From an uncultured Lachnospiraceae bacterium (GTDB lineage: Bacteria > Bacillota > Clostridia > Lachnospirales > Lachnospiraceae), in contig CADBXF010000001.1 in the NCBI GenBank assembly GCA_902798585.1, positions 113,658 to 177,657 on the forward strand: a DNA stretch of 64,000 bases, read 5' to 3'. The notes under the pieces were generated by a model. It had not been told where the DNA came from, ran no database searches, and saw only the letters and a program-made list of their open reading frames with translations. The first letter of the stretch is position 1; every line of letters starts with the position of its first letter. A program made the position numbers and the translations under genes. Positions 27,732 to 36,429 of the stretch are shown here, in pieces.

Positions 27732-28559
27732 TCAGCCGTTCTTCTTTTTGTTCACGATTGCGTCGATGGACTCGATGCATGCGGAACGGAAGCCCGCCTT
27801 CTCAAGGGCCGCAACGCCGCAGATTGTCGTGCCGTTCGGCGAACACACTGCGTCCTTCAGCTCGCCCGGATGCTTGCCCGTCTCCATCTGCAGCTTCGCG
27901 CTACCGAGCAGTGTCTGCGCGATGAGCTTGTACGCCGTCGCCCGCGGAACACCGTATTTGACGGCAGCGTCTGCGTAAGCTTCCATGAACAGATCGACAA
28001 ATGCCGGTCCGCACCCGCTGATATACCCGGCGACATCCATGAGTTCCGTCGGAATCGTCTCAACGATACCGAGGCCCTCAAACAACCGTTTTGCCTCCGC
28101 AAGCTCCTCTGCCGGAAGCGTGCACTTCTTCTCGAAGAGGAACACGCCTTCGCCCACCATCGCCGGTGTGTTTGGCATGATGGAAAGAACGCCGCGAACG
28201 CTTCTGCCGAGCTTCGGATCGGTGTTGACGCCGAGCTCCTTCCATGTGACATTGAACGCAGCGACCGTCCAGCCGGCGGCGATGGACCATACAGACTTGT
28301 CGAGAATCTCCTCGCCGAGGTCGGTCAGAACCTCCCTGATCTGATAGGGCTTGCAGCCGATAATCACGGTGTCAACCGCCTGCACGCACGCCTTCGCGCT
28401 GGCCATCGGGATGAACCCGATGCGGGCTGCATTGGCTGCCAGCTTCTCCTGATTCGGAGCATACGCAACGAGGTTCGTCGCCTCAACCAGGCCCTTCTTC
28501 ACCCAGCCTTCGGCAAGCGCCTGCGCCATGTTGCCCATTCCCAAAAAACCGATTTTCAT
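27732..28559 (-). CDS. proC: Pyrroline-5-carboxylate reductase
   Basis: This enzyme reduces 1-pyrroline-5-carboxylate to proline with NAD(P)H. The 275-residue product has the N-terminal Rossmann motif GFLGMGNMAQA, the central VSIMPNTP-like segment (LSIMPNTPAMVGEG) and the C-terminal dimer segment LKDAVCSPNGTTICGVAALE with G-F-R. The usual SPGG is SPNG here, a mild variation. AAAGGG precedes the ATG. It follows the NADAR-macro gene by 45 bases. Confidence 0.96.
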   Translation of the reverse strand: MKIGFLGMGNMAQALAEGWVKKGLVEATNLVAYAPNQEKLAANAARIGFIPMASAKACVQAVDTVIIGCKPYQIREVLTDLGEEILDKSVWSIAAGWTVAAFNVTWKELGVNTDPKLGRSVRGVLSIMPNTPAMVGEGVFLFEKKCTLPAEELAEAKRLFEGLGIVETIPTELMDVAGYISGCGPAFVDLFMEAYADAAVKYGVPRATAYKLIAQTLLGSAKLQMETGKHPGELKDAVCSPNGTTICGVAALEKAGFRSACIESIDAIVNKKKNG

Positions 28560-28604
28560 CTTTGTATCCCTTTCCGTAACGGCGCCCCTGCGCCGGTAGT
28601 CACA

Positions 28605-31247
28605 TTATTTCCTGCCGCTTAAAATCTCGCGGTACATCGCAAAGGTACGCTCGTCCGCACTCACAAAATACACCTTCACTCCGTACTCCGGATGGCGCCG
28701 CATCCAGCTCTGCACCGTCCTTCCGGCAATCATTGCCGCCTCGCGGAGCGGATATCCGAAATATCCGGTGGAAATCGGCGGAAATGCAATCGTGTGCAGA
28801 TCGTATTTCATCGCCAGATTGAGACAGTTCTCGTAGCACATCGTGAGGTAAACGGGGTCGGATTCATCGCCCGAGTACTTCGGTCCCACGGTGTGAATGA
28901 CAAACGCCGCCCTGAGCCGGTATCCGCGCGAAATCTTCGCTCTTCCGACATCGCATCCGCGAAGCGCGGCACACTCCCGAAGAAGCTCGGGGCCGCCCGC
29001 CCGCAAAATGGTGTTGTCGATGCCCGGTCCGCCGAGCAGGGTATTGTTCGTCGCATTGACAATCGCATCGCACGCCATCTTCTCGATGCTGCCGTGCTTG
29101 ATGACGATCTCGCTCCGGACTTCGCTCCGGTAGGTGGTGTCCGAGGTCACCGGAGGTCTCTTGGCCTCTTTGCGGACAGCCTCCGCCGCTGCCGGCTGCT
29201 CCTGCTTCTCCGGCTCCGCTGCAGGCTTCTCCTCCGGCGCTTTCACGGTCTCCTTCGGCTCCGCCGCCTTCTCCGGCGTCTTCTTCGCCTCTGCGGTCTT
29301 CCTGTCGGTCGCTTCCTTCACCTCCGCGGCCTTCTTCTGCGGCGCAGTCTTCGCCTCCGTATCGGCTTTCGCGGGCGCCGGCGTCTCCTTCGCCGCTTCC
29401 GCAGCGGTTGTCACTTCGGCTGTCTCCGCCGTCTCATCCTCGTCGTCATCAAAGAGGTCTGCCGCCGCAGCTTTTCTTCGAAGCGCGGACAGTTCCGCGG
29501 CTGATTTGGCGGAGGAATCTTTCCGTCCGGGCTCGGTCTTCTTCGTCGCAGGCGCCGGTTCCTTCGCGGCAGCATTCTCCGCTGCCGGCTCCTTCACCTG
29601 CGGCGTATCCTTCTTCTGTGAAGCTTCCTTCGACGCCTCGCCGGTCTTCACCGGAGCGGGCTTGGTCTTCTCTTCGGGCTTTGCCGCCGCGCTCTCAGCC
29701 GGCGCCCCTGCGGGCTCGGGCTTTGCGGTCTCCGCTGCGGCAGTCTCTTCGGCAGGTTTCTCCTGTGCAGGAGCGGTCTCCCCGGCGGTGACATTTTCCG
29801 TATTCGGCTTCTCCGCCGCGGCAGTCTCTTCGCTCTTCACGCTCTGCGCATCCTGCGCAGGCGTTTCCGACATCTCCTGTGCGGGAGCTCCGTCCGCAGT
29901 CTCCGCTGCGAGTTGCCTCATATCCGCCCACAAATCGGATGCCGGACGGCTGTCCACCGCGGTCGAACCTATGCTGGTCTTCGCCTCCTCGAGGCTGCCT
30001 GTCGAAATCTGCTCGCCGGTCACAACATCCGGAAGATACGATAAATAGGTTTCCGGAGGAGAGGTGATTCCCGGATCGTTCACGGCGATTGTGGTCTCCG
30101 CCTCATGCGGCCGGAACGCTACCGAGATGTGCTCCTCTGCGCCGGTGTCGGTGGTTTCTTCCTCCTCCGCAGGCTCCTCGTAAGCCTCTTCGGGCTCCTG
30201 CCGGTCAACCTGTGCCAGAAGCCCGGCCGGATTGCGCAGACCGCCCTGATACCGCATCAAATCGAAAATATCCTGTTTCATCTCAAAGAAGCCTGCCTTC
30301 GGAAGCCCCGCGCTCTGTCCGCTGCGAAGCATCCACTCAAGCTCCTCAAATGTATAATTCGAAACTCCGAGATCCTCATAGGAGCGGCTTCTTCGCAGGT
30401 TGAAGAGCACTTCCTCCATCCATGTGGAGACAATCTCCGACACATACGGAAGCATCACCGCTTCACTGATTCTCATATTCCAAACCGAGGACTCGCCGCC
30501 GCGCTCCTCCGCCGCTGTCCCGGGCATACCCGCGCCCGGTCCTGCAGGCAGGCCTTCCGCCGCCGCGCGAAGCTCAGCCGCTTCCGGCTCTCCCGCGGAA
30601 GATGTCTCCGATGCCGGGATATCCCCGAACGACTGCATCAGCGAGAGTCGAATCCGCTCCGCCTCACTGCTGTCGCTTCGTCTCGAAGGCTTCACGGGAC
30701 GGGGTGACCGCAAATCCATTGCCTCCTCATACACCGTGACGGCATTGCCGGCAACCGCGCACCATGCACGCAAATCCTCACGCACCCGCATCAGCGTGCG
30801 GCCCAGAAGATTACGGCCTTTCCACTCCTTCGGGTCGCTGCTTCTGGAATCCTCGATATCGATTCCGATTCCCCATACCAGATCCCTGGGTGCGCACTCA
30901 GCCAAAAGCGTGTTACCGGTGTCAAGCAAATCGCACAAAAGCTTCGGGTTCTGCTGAAATTTGGCGCGGATTCCGCGGCGCAGTATCTGCACGCGAATCG
31001 CCTTCCAGAGCGACTCGTTAAAATGCGCCACAATATGGCCGAGCCTCTTAATCTCACGCAAATCCTCCGACGCCTCAATCTGCTCCGCAATCTCCGCATC
31101 GCCGAAAGTGAGCGCCTTCTGCAGCATCATATACTGTTCAACCGAATGATAGGTCCGACCCGCATACCGAAAATCAGCGCGATACCAGTTGCTCAGATAT
31201 CCGTTCTCTCCGTCCGGATCATAAAACCGAACCACACCCTTACCCAT
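28605..31247 (-). CDS. NADAR domain - disordered linker - macrodomain fusion protein
   Basis: The 880-residue product carries two ADP-ribose-related domains. Residues about 4-160 form a NADAR/YbiA-like domain (GYLSNWYRADF, YHSVEQYMMLQKA, RDLVWGIGIDI). A region with some predicted structure (about 260-330) and a very long Ala/Glu/Lys/Pro-rich linker follow. Residues about 712-880 form a macrodomain (ACDAIVNATNNTLLGGPGID, FPPISTGYFGYPLREAA). NADAR proteins are reported as N-glycosidases that can remove ADP-ribose from guanine; macrodomains bind or remove ADP-ribose. The ATG at 31247 has GAGGAGAAAGG upstream. No DarT-like toxin lies in the window. Confidence 0.88.
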   Translation of the reverse strand: MGKGVVRFYDPDGENGYLSNWYRADFRYAGRTYHSVEQYMMLQKALTFGDAEIAEQIEASEDLREIKRLGHIVAHFNESLWKAIRVQILRRGIRAKFQQNPKLLCDLLDTGNTLLAECAPRDLVWGIGIDIEDSRSSDPKEWKGRNLLGRTLMRVREDLRAWCAVAGNAVTVYEEAMDLRSPRPVKPSRRSDSSEAERIRLSLMQSFGDIPASETSSAGEPEAAELRAAAEGLPAGPGAGMPGTAAEERGGESSVWNMRISEAVMLPYVSEIVSTWMEEVLFNLRRSRSYEDLGVSNYTFEELEWMLRSGQSAGLPKAGFFEMKQDIFDLMRYQGGLRNPAGLLAQVDRQEPEEAYEEPAEEEETTDTGAEEHISVAFRPHEAETTIAVNDPGITSPPETYLSYLPDVVTGEQISTGSLEEAKTSIGSTAVDSRPASDLWADMRQLAAETADGAPAQEMSETPAQDAQSVKSEETAAAEKPNTENVTAGETAPAQEKPAEETAAAETAKPEPAGAPAESAAAKPEEKTKPAPVKTGEASKEASQKKDTPQVKEPAAENAAAKEPAPATKKTEPGRKDSSAKSAAELSALRRKAAAADLFDDDEDETAETAEVTTAAEAAKETPAPAKADTEAKTAPQKKAAEVKEATDRKTAEAKKTPEKAAEPKETVKAPEEKPAAEPEKQEQPAAAEAVRKEAKRPPVTSDTTYRSEVRSEIVIKHGSIEKMACDAIVNATNNTLLGGPGIDNTILRAGGPELLRECAALRGCDVGRAKISRGYRLRAAFVIHTVGPKYSGDESDPVYLTMCYENCLNLAMKYDLHTIAFPPISTGYFGYPLREAAMIAGRTVQSWMRRHPEYGVKVYFVSADERTFAMYREILSGRK

Positions 31248-31313
31248 ACCTTTCTCCTCTTCCCGACACCCCGCCGCTTCCCCTATTGGAACCGGTGAAA
31301 TGTCCTTTCTGTT

Positions 31314-31342
31314 ATTGTACCGCACGACGGGAAGGATTGCAA
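31314..31342 (-). promoter_or_regulatory. Promoter of the NADAR-macro gene
   Basis: TTGCAA (plus 31337-31342), a 17-base spacer and TACAAT (plus 31314-31319) on the minus strand. The -35 box touches the terminator of the upstream gene. Confidence 0.6.
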
Positions 31343-31343
31343 G

Positions 31344-31378
31344 AAAAAAGCGGCTGCACCGCAACCGATGCAACCGCT
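31344..31378 (-). terminator. Terminator of the thioesterase gene
   Basis: A 10-bp stem with one G-U pair (plus 31349-31358 with 31369-31378) is followed by TTTTT on the minus strand, 48 bases after the stop codon. Confidence 0.9.
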
Positions 31379-31425
31379 TCGCAATCCATGTAAAATTTCC
31401 TTTCTCAGGCAGTTATCTGTTGATT

Positions 31426-32163
31426 TCAACGCGAAAGTTCTGCCGCTCCGGCACGGCAGAGTTCAATGAGACATGCGCCGTCGTCCCCGTTCTTCAGGAC
31501 AACCACATCGCGGTCGTCATCGGAGAACCGGACGGGGCGAAGAACATCGCCGAGGCGGGCCTGTTTTTTGTATTCCACCCGAAGCCATGTAAAACCGCGG
31601 TCCGCAGGCATATAGCTCATTCCCAGACGGACAAATTGCCCGTTGTTGATATGTCCGTTGTTGTCGAGCATGTACTCCTGCACCGGAACATCGTCATATT
31701 CTTTCCCGGCGCCGTCCGGCGTAAGAACTCTCCGGTTGCGGGACTCAAACAACGGCCCGTCGCCGATTTCGTACGCAGCAAGGAGATCCTCGGGAATCCG
31801 CGCCATCCGCATCTCCGCGGTGTTCATCAGCGCCCACTGGGCATCTCCCTCCGCAAGCGTTTCCCCTGCCGCGGTCTTCATATACACGGCACGCTTTCCG
31901 ATCATTCCCCGGAAATAATAGGGATATGTGCCGATGACGATTTTTTCGTTGAGCTCCGGCATACGGCGGATACGAATGTCCCACGATGTCAAAAACCATG
32001 CGAGATTCCGCGCGTTGATGGCCTTCGTCCCGACGCCGAGCGCTTCGCTCTGCTCAATGGCGGCATCCTGAAAATAATCGACCAGCGCCGCAATCGTGAG
32101 CTTAAGTTCTCCGTCGACTTTGCTGTACCGAACGGTGTCGGTGTATTCGTAAATTGCTCCCAT
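31426..32163 (-). CDS. Acyl-ACP thioesterase
   Basis: The 245-residue product has two hot-dog folds of the FatA/FatB type. RIRRMPELNEKIVIGTYPY lies in the first, and the catalytic-region stretch EYMLDNNGHINNGQFVRLG lies in the second. It releases fatty acids from acyl-ACP. I place the start at the ATG at 32163 (GGGGG upstream). An intrinsic terminator lies just upstream, between it and the acyl-CoA synthetase gene, so coupling of the two genes would need read-through. Confidence 0.9.
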   Translation of the reverse strand: MGAIYEYTDTVRYSKVDGELKLTIAALVDYFQDAAIEQSEALGVGTKAINARNLAWFLTSWDIRIRRMPELNEKIVIGTYPYYFRGMIGKRAVYMKTAAGETLAEGDAQWALMNTAEMRMARIPEDLLAAYEIGDGPLFESRNRRVLTPDGAGKEYDDVPVQEYMLDNNGHINNGQFVRLGMSYMPADRGFTWLRVEYKKQARLGDVLRPVRFSDDDRDVVVLKNGDDGACLIELCRAGAAELSR

Positions 32164-32182
32164 ACTGTGGCTTCCCCCTTTG

Positions 32183-32214
32183 AAAAACGCCCCCGGCGAC
32201 ATCGTCGGGAGCGT
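32183..32214 (-). terminator. Terminator between acyl-CoA synthetase and thioesterase genes
   Basis: A 9-bp stem (plus 32187-32195 with 32206-32214, one G-U pair) is followed on the minus strand by TTTT (plus 32183-32186). The tract ends about 20 bases before the thioesterase start codon. Confidence 0.75.
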
Positions 32215-32263
32215 CCCGTTTTCGTTGCTGCTACATTCTGCCCCGTACTGCCGGGCCCACAAC

Positions 32264-33943
32264 CTACTGCTGCGCGTTTGCGCTCTTCAGCTCGTCCTCG
32301 CGGCGAATCTGCGCGCGCTTAATCTTGCCGCCCAGGGTCTTCGGAAGCTCGTCGACGAACTCCACGATACGCGGGTACTTATAAGGCGCAGTCATCTTCT
32401 TCACATGGTTCTGAAGCTCCTTCACAAGCTCATCGGAAGGCGTGTAGCCCTTAGCGAGCACGACGGTGGCCTTGACCACCTGGCCGCGGATCGGGTCGGG
32501 CGCTGCGGTGATTGCGCACTCCACAACCGCCGGATGCGCGACGAGAGCGCTCTCGACCTCGAAGGGTCCGATGCGGTAGCCGGAGCATTTGATGACATCG
32601 TCGTGGCGTCCTACAAAACGGCAGTAGCCGTCGTTGTCGCGCCAAGCAACATCCTTTAAGTTATAATTTCCGCCGGCAAATGCCTCGTCGGTCTGTTCCT
32701 TGTTCTTGTAATAGCCGATGAACAGTCCGATGGGATGGTGCTCGATGACGTCGCAGATGGTAATCTCACCCTCTGCGCCGGGCTCCACCTCTTTGCCGTC
32801 CATCATCAGCTTGATATCGTAGATCGGCGACGGCTTGCCCATGGCGCCCGGAATCGGCTCAAACCACGGATAGTCGGCGAAGAGAACCGTGCCCTCGGTC
32901 TGGCCGAAGCCGGTGTGAATCTTGCCGCCCGTGAGCGCAAGCCAGCGGTCGAAGACATCCGCATTTAACGGCTCGCCGGCCGTCGCAAAATTCTGTATGC
33001 TCGAAAGGTCGTAGCTCGCCACATCCTCCTGAAGCATGAAGCGGTACATCGTCGGCGGTGCGCAGAATGTCGTCAGCTTGTATTTTGCCATCATCTCAAG
33101 AAGCTTCGCGGGCTTGAACTTGATCATGTCGTACGCAAAAATCGTGGCGCCGCAGATCCACTGTCCGTAGATCTTGCCCCAGCCGAACTTCGCCCAACCG
33201 GAGTCGGACACGCTCATGTGAAGCTTGCCCTCCTGCACCTGCTGCCAGTATTTGGCGGTCACGATATGCCCTAACGGATGGTGATAGTTGTGCGTTACCA
33301 TCTTGGGCATGCCCGTGGTTCCCGATGTAAAATAAATCTGCATGATGTCGGTGCCCTTCGTGCGGTCGTCGCCCTCGGGCTTTGCCAGCACGTCGGAGCA
33401 CTTCTCCATCTCGGCGTTAAAGTTGATCCAGCCCTCGCGCTCCACATTGTCCACAACGGCCATATACTTCACGCCCGGCATCTCCGGCTTCGCGAGCTCC
33501 ATCTGGGACATGACATACTCGTCGTCGACGCACACGAACATCTTCACATCCGCGGCGTTGGCGCGGTACACGATGTCCTTCTTCGTGAGCTGCAGCGTGC
33601 CCGGGATAATGATGATTCCGAGTTTGATAAGCGCCGTCGCGCAAACCCAGTACTCCCAGCGTCTGCGCAGAATCAGCATCACGACATCGCCGCGCTTTAA
33701 GCCGAGGGACTTGAAATAGTTCGCCGCCTTGTTGGAGAGAAGGCTCATGTCCCTGAAGGTGAAGGTCTTCTCGCTACCGAAATCGTCGCACCACAGAAGG
33801 GCCCGAAGGTCCGGCTTCTCCACTGCCCAGCCGTCCACAATGTCCCAGCCGAAATTGAAATACTCGGGTGCATTTACCGTATAATTCTTCTTGAAATCCT
33901 CGTACGAGTCAAACTCGATGCGAGGGAGATACCGCTCTAACAT
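32264..33943 (-). CDS. AMP-forming acyl-CoA synthetase (medium-chain type)
   Basis: The 559-residue product is an adenylate-forming enzyme. The ATP loop YFTSGTTGMPKMVTHNY, the GFGQTEGTVLFADYP segment, the hinge GRHDDVIKCSGYRIGPFEVE and the C-terminal lysine motif GGKIKRAQ are visible. The overall pattern is closest to the medium-chain acyl-CoA ligase group (ACSM-like), so it probably activates a fatty or aromatic acid to its CoA ester. Its neighbour upstream is an XRE-cupin regulator, and the thioesterase lies downstream, which suggests recycling of free fatty acids. Confidence 0.92.
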   Translation of the reverse strand: MLERYLPRIEFDSYEDFKKNYTVNAPEYFNFGWDIVDGWAVEKPDLRALLWCDDFGSEKTFTFRDMSLLSNKAANYFKSLGLKRGDVVMLILRRRWEYWVCATALIKLGIIIIPGTLQLTKKDIVYRANAADVKMFVCVDDEYVMSQMELAKPEMPGVKYMAVVDNVEREGWINFNAEMEKCSDVLAKPEGDDRTKGTDIMQIYFTSGTTGMPKMVTHNYHHPLGHIVTAKYWQQVQEGKLHMSVSDSGWAKFGWGKIYGQWICGATIFAYDMIKFKPAKLLEMMAKYKLTTFCAPPTMYRFMLQEDVASYDLSSIQNFATAGEPLNADVFDRWLALTGGKIHTGFGQTEGTVLFADYPWFEPIPGAMGKPSPIYDIKLMMDGKEVEPGAEGEITICDVIEHHPIGLFIGYYKNKEQTDEAFAGGNYNLKDVAWRDNDGYCRFVGRHDDVIKCSGYRIGPFEVESALVAHPAVVECAITAAPDPIRGQVVKATVVLAKGYTPSDELVKELQNHVKKMTAPYKYPRIVEFVDELPKTLGGKIKRAQIRREDELKSANAQQ

Positions 33944-34009
33944 GCTATTCGTCCTTGTTATTTATAGTTTCATTCGCGCTCTTCGCAGCGTATCGCAATC
34001 GCCCGCGCG

Positions 34010-34558
34010 TTACTCCGCAATCATCGTGAGGAAGGTCGCCGGCACATCGCCGTTGCACCGCTGTCCGTGAGGATAGGTCGGGTTAAAGTAGATGCTGTCG
34101 CCCTCGTTTAAGACGATCTCCTGGTCACCGAACACCACGATGAGGCTTCCCTTCAGAACGAGGTTGAACTCCTCGCCGTCATGCTGCACCAACGCCGCCG
34201 GCTTGTCCGACGGATCGATGGTCACGAGGAACGGCTGCATGATCTTCTTCGTAAAATGGTACGCGAGATTCTGGAACGTATACCCCGGATACCGGTCCGC
34301 AAGCTGGCCCTGTCCCGCGCGCACGACCTGATATGTCCGCAGCTTTCCGCTGACGCCCGTCATAATCTCCGAAAAATCGACATTGAATTTCTTGGAGATG
34401 GAGTAAATCACGCTAATCGGAATGTCCGCCGCGCTCTCCTCATATCCCCGATAGGTGTCGACATCGATGTGCAACTCTTTTGCAAGCTCCTCCTGCGTAT
34501 ATCCGCAGACTTCCCGGAGTTCCCGGATTCTTGCCGCAAGCTCTTTCAATTCGTCCAT
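34010..34558 (-). CDS. XRE-family regulator with C-terminal cupin domain
   Basis: The 182-residue product has an N-terminal helix-turn-helix (LREVCGYTQEELAKELHIDVDTYRGYE) and a C-terminal cupin with the metal-site stretch HDGEEFNLVLKG and a YFNPTYPHG segment. Such proteins sense a small ligand through the cupin. It lies 66 bases upstream of the acyl-CoA synthetase gene on the same strand and probably controls it. The ATG at 34558 has AAGGAGG upstream. Confidence 0.92.
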   Translation of the reverse strand: MDELKELAARIRELREVCGYTQEELAKELHIDVDTYRGYEESAADIPISVIYSISKKFNVDFSEIMTGVSGKLRTYQVVRAGQGQLADRYPGYTFQNLAYHFTKKIMQPFLVTIDPSDKPAALVQHDGEEFNLVLKGSLIVVFGDQEIVLNEGDSIYFNPTYPHGQRCNGDVPATFLTMIAE

Positions 34559-34607
34559 GCCATCCTCCTTGCCGCGGATTCCGCTGTGAATCCGCACAGT
34601 CCATAGT

Positions 34608-34637
34608 ATTATAAGCCATCTCAGCGGAAAATGTCAA
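34608..34637 (-). promoter_or_regulatory. Promoter of the regulator-synthetase operon
   Basis: TTGACA (plus 34632-34637), an 18-base spacer and a consensus TATAAT (plus 34608-34613) on the minus strand, 50 bases upstream of the regulator gene. Confidence 0.85.
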
Positions 34638-34696
34638 TCTCCTGCAAAAAATCGCGAAAAACATTACGGAAACAATAAAAAATGCAACACAAAGCC

Positions 34697-34725
34697 TTGC
34701 TTTTTGGGGGGCAAAACGATACAAT
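34697..34725 (+). promoter_or_regulatory. Promoter of the small membrane-protein gene
   Basis: TTGCTT (34697-34702), a 17-base spacer and TACAAT (34720-34725), 48 bases before the start codon. Confidence 0.6.
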
Positions 34726-34773
34726 CTGGAAAGAATCTGTCCCCCAAAGGGGCGCTTCGCAAGGAGATCGGAC

Positions 34774-35115
34774 ATGCCTTTTTTTCGTGAATTACCTGCT
34801 AAATTAATCCTTCTGTTGCACCTGCTGCTCGGTTTTGTCACCGGCTGGTTCTTCATTCAGGGGTTTAAACTTCTGCTCGGACGCTGCTTTGCCGGAACCA
34901 TTCCGCTGACGGGGATGGGCTACCGCGTGTGCGGCGTGCAGCTTTCCTTTTTGCAGTTTTGTATCGTATGGCTCGTGGACAAGCGCGTATGGGAGAAGAA
35001 GCGCGTTCCCTCGGCTCCGGCGCCGACGAACGCAAAGGAAATTCTTCTGCTGCTCGCCTCGATTCTCTGCTACGCCGTGGGCGCAGCGGTAATCAATCTG
35101 ATTCGGCTGCTTTGA
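34774..35115 (+). CDS. Small unknown membrane protein
   Basis: The 113-residue product has about three hydrophobic segments (residues 10-32, 52-68 and 88-112) with a short basic cytoplasmic loop. No family is recognised. AAGGAG precedes the ATG at good distance, and a promoter lies upstream, so it is likely a real single-gene transcript, divergent from the XRE-cupin regulator. Confidence 0.75.
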   Translation: MPFFRELPAKLILLLHLLLGFVTGWFFIQGFKLLLGRCFAGTIPLTGMGYRVCGVQLSFLQFCIVWLVDKRVWEKKRVPSAPAPTNAKEILLLLASILCYAVGAAVINLIRLL

Positions 35116-35174
35116 CTTCTTCCGGACTGCGACAGGTTAAGACCCCCGCAGCAAAACAGCATTTAGCGACTGAC

Positions 35175-35222
35175 AGCAAAAAGCGACGAACCCGCGAATG
35201 GAACGGGCCCGCCGCTTTTTTC
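35175..35222. terminator. Imperfect terminator between convergent genes
   Basis: An imperfect hairpin lies between A-rich and T-rich flanks: AAAAAGCG pairs with CGCTTTTTT, with a CCCG/CGGG core inside. It can serve the plus-strand membrane-protein gene and the minus-strand aminotransferase gene. Confidence 0.65.
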
Positions 35223-35247
35223 TCTCTTCTCTCTTCTCTTTTCCTCA

Positions 35248-36414
35248 TCATCTCGGAAGAATTTTCCGACGAAGGCTTTCCAGACGGTTGAGCGCCTCTG
35301 TAAGCGTTTCGTCCTTCTTCGCAAAATGAAGACGTATCAAATGGTTGACCGGCTCCCGGAAGAAGCTCGACCCCGGCACCGCGCCGACACCGACATCCCG
35401 CGCCAGAACCTCGCAAAATTCGAGATCGGAGTCATAACCGAACTCGGAAATGTCCAAAAGCACATAATACGCTCCCTGCGGGATCGTGTGAGGAATCCGC
35501 AGATCATCCAGTCCCTTCAGGAACAGATTACGTTTTGATGTGTACTTCTCCTGCAGCCATCGATAGTAATCATTGCCGAAACGGAGTCCCGTGACCGCAG
35601 CTTCCTGTAGCGGCGCTGCCGCACCGACTGTCAGGAAATCATGCACTTTCTTCGCAACCTCAATGATAGGGGCCGGAGCAATAATGTACCCGAGCCGCCA
35701 CCCGGTTATGGAGTATGTCTTAGACAGTGATGAGCACGAGATTGTGCGCTCCCACATGCCGGGAAGCGACGCAAAATACACATGCTGATTCGGCTCATAC
35801 ACTATGTGTTCATACACTTCGTCCGTGATGACAAACACGTCGTACTTTTCTGCAAAATCCGCGATAAGCTGCAATTCCGCCAAGGTGAACACCTTGCCGC
35901 ACGGATTCGACGGATTGCACAGGATCAGCGCTTTGGGATGCTGCCGAAATGCCGCCTCCAGTTCGTCTTCACGGAAATTGAATTCCGGAGGATACAGCGG
36001 CACATAGATCGGCTCCGCTCCGGAGAGTACGGCATCCGCACCGTAGTTTTCGTAAAACGGTGAGAAAACAACCACTTTATCGCCGGGATTGGTGACCGTC
36101 ATCATGGCAGCCATCATCGCCTCTGTGCTGCCGCAGGTAACAACGATCTCCCCGTTGGGATCGATCGTCCTTCCCATTCTCCGGGACTGCTTTTCCGCAA
36201 GTGCCTCGCGAAAATTCTGCGCCCCCCAGGTGATGGAGTACTGATGGTAATCCTCCTTCGTGACCTCCGCCAGCCGATCCAGAATCTCTTTCGGCGGGTC
36301 AAAGTCCGGGAACCCCTGTGACAGATTCACCGCACCGTATTGCAGTGAGACTCTCGTCATTCTGCGAATTACGGAATCCGTAAAGGTTTCCGTGCGTTTC
36401 GATAACTGCGGCAT
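35248..36414 (-). CDS. Class I/II PLP aminotransferase
   Basis: The 388-residue product is a fold-type I aminotransferase. The PLP lysine is K232 in SSLSKTYSITGWRLGY; the conserved N-P-x-N-P-x-G (CNPSNPCGKVF) and the aspartate in VITDEVYEH are present. It transfers the amino group between an amino acid and a 2-oxoacid. It is the last gene after the ferredoxin oxidoreductase and CoA-ligase genes, so it probably supplies the 2-oxoacid that the oxidoreductase consumes. The specificity cannot be read from sequence. Confidence 0.93.
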   Translation of the reverse strand: MPQLSKRTETFTDSVIRRMTRVSLQYGAVNLSQGFPDFDPPKEILDRLAEVTKEDYHQYSITWGAQNFREALAEKQSRRMGRTIDPNGEIVVTCGSTEAMMAAMMTVTNPGDKVVVFSPFYENYGADAVLSGAEPIYVPLYPPEFNFREDELEAAFRQHPKALILCNPSNPCGKVFTLAELQLIADFAEKYDVFVITDEVYEHIVYEPNQHVYFASLPGMWERTISCSSLSKTYSITGWRLGYIIAPAPIIEVAKKVHDFLTVGAAAPLQEAAVTGLRFGNDYYRWLQEKYTSKRNLFLKGLDDLRIPHTIPQGAYYVLLDISEFGYDSDLEFCEVLARDVGVGAVPGSSFFREPVNHLIRLHFAKKDETLTEALNRLESLRRKILPR

Positions 36415-36429
36415 CGCAACAACCTCCCG

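Noticed and set aside
29134..30048. A 304-codon plus-strand frame rich in Ser and Ala
   Set aside because: It is the complement of the low-complexity linker of the NADAR-macro gene, with no translation signals.
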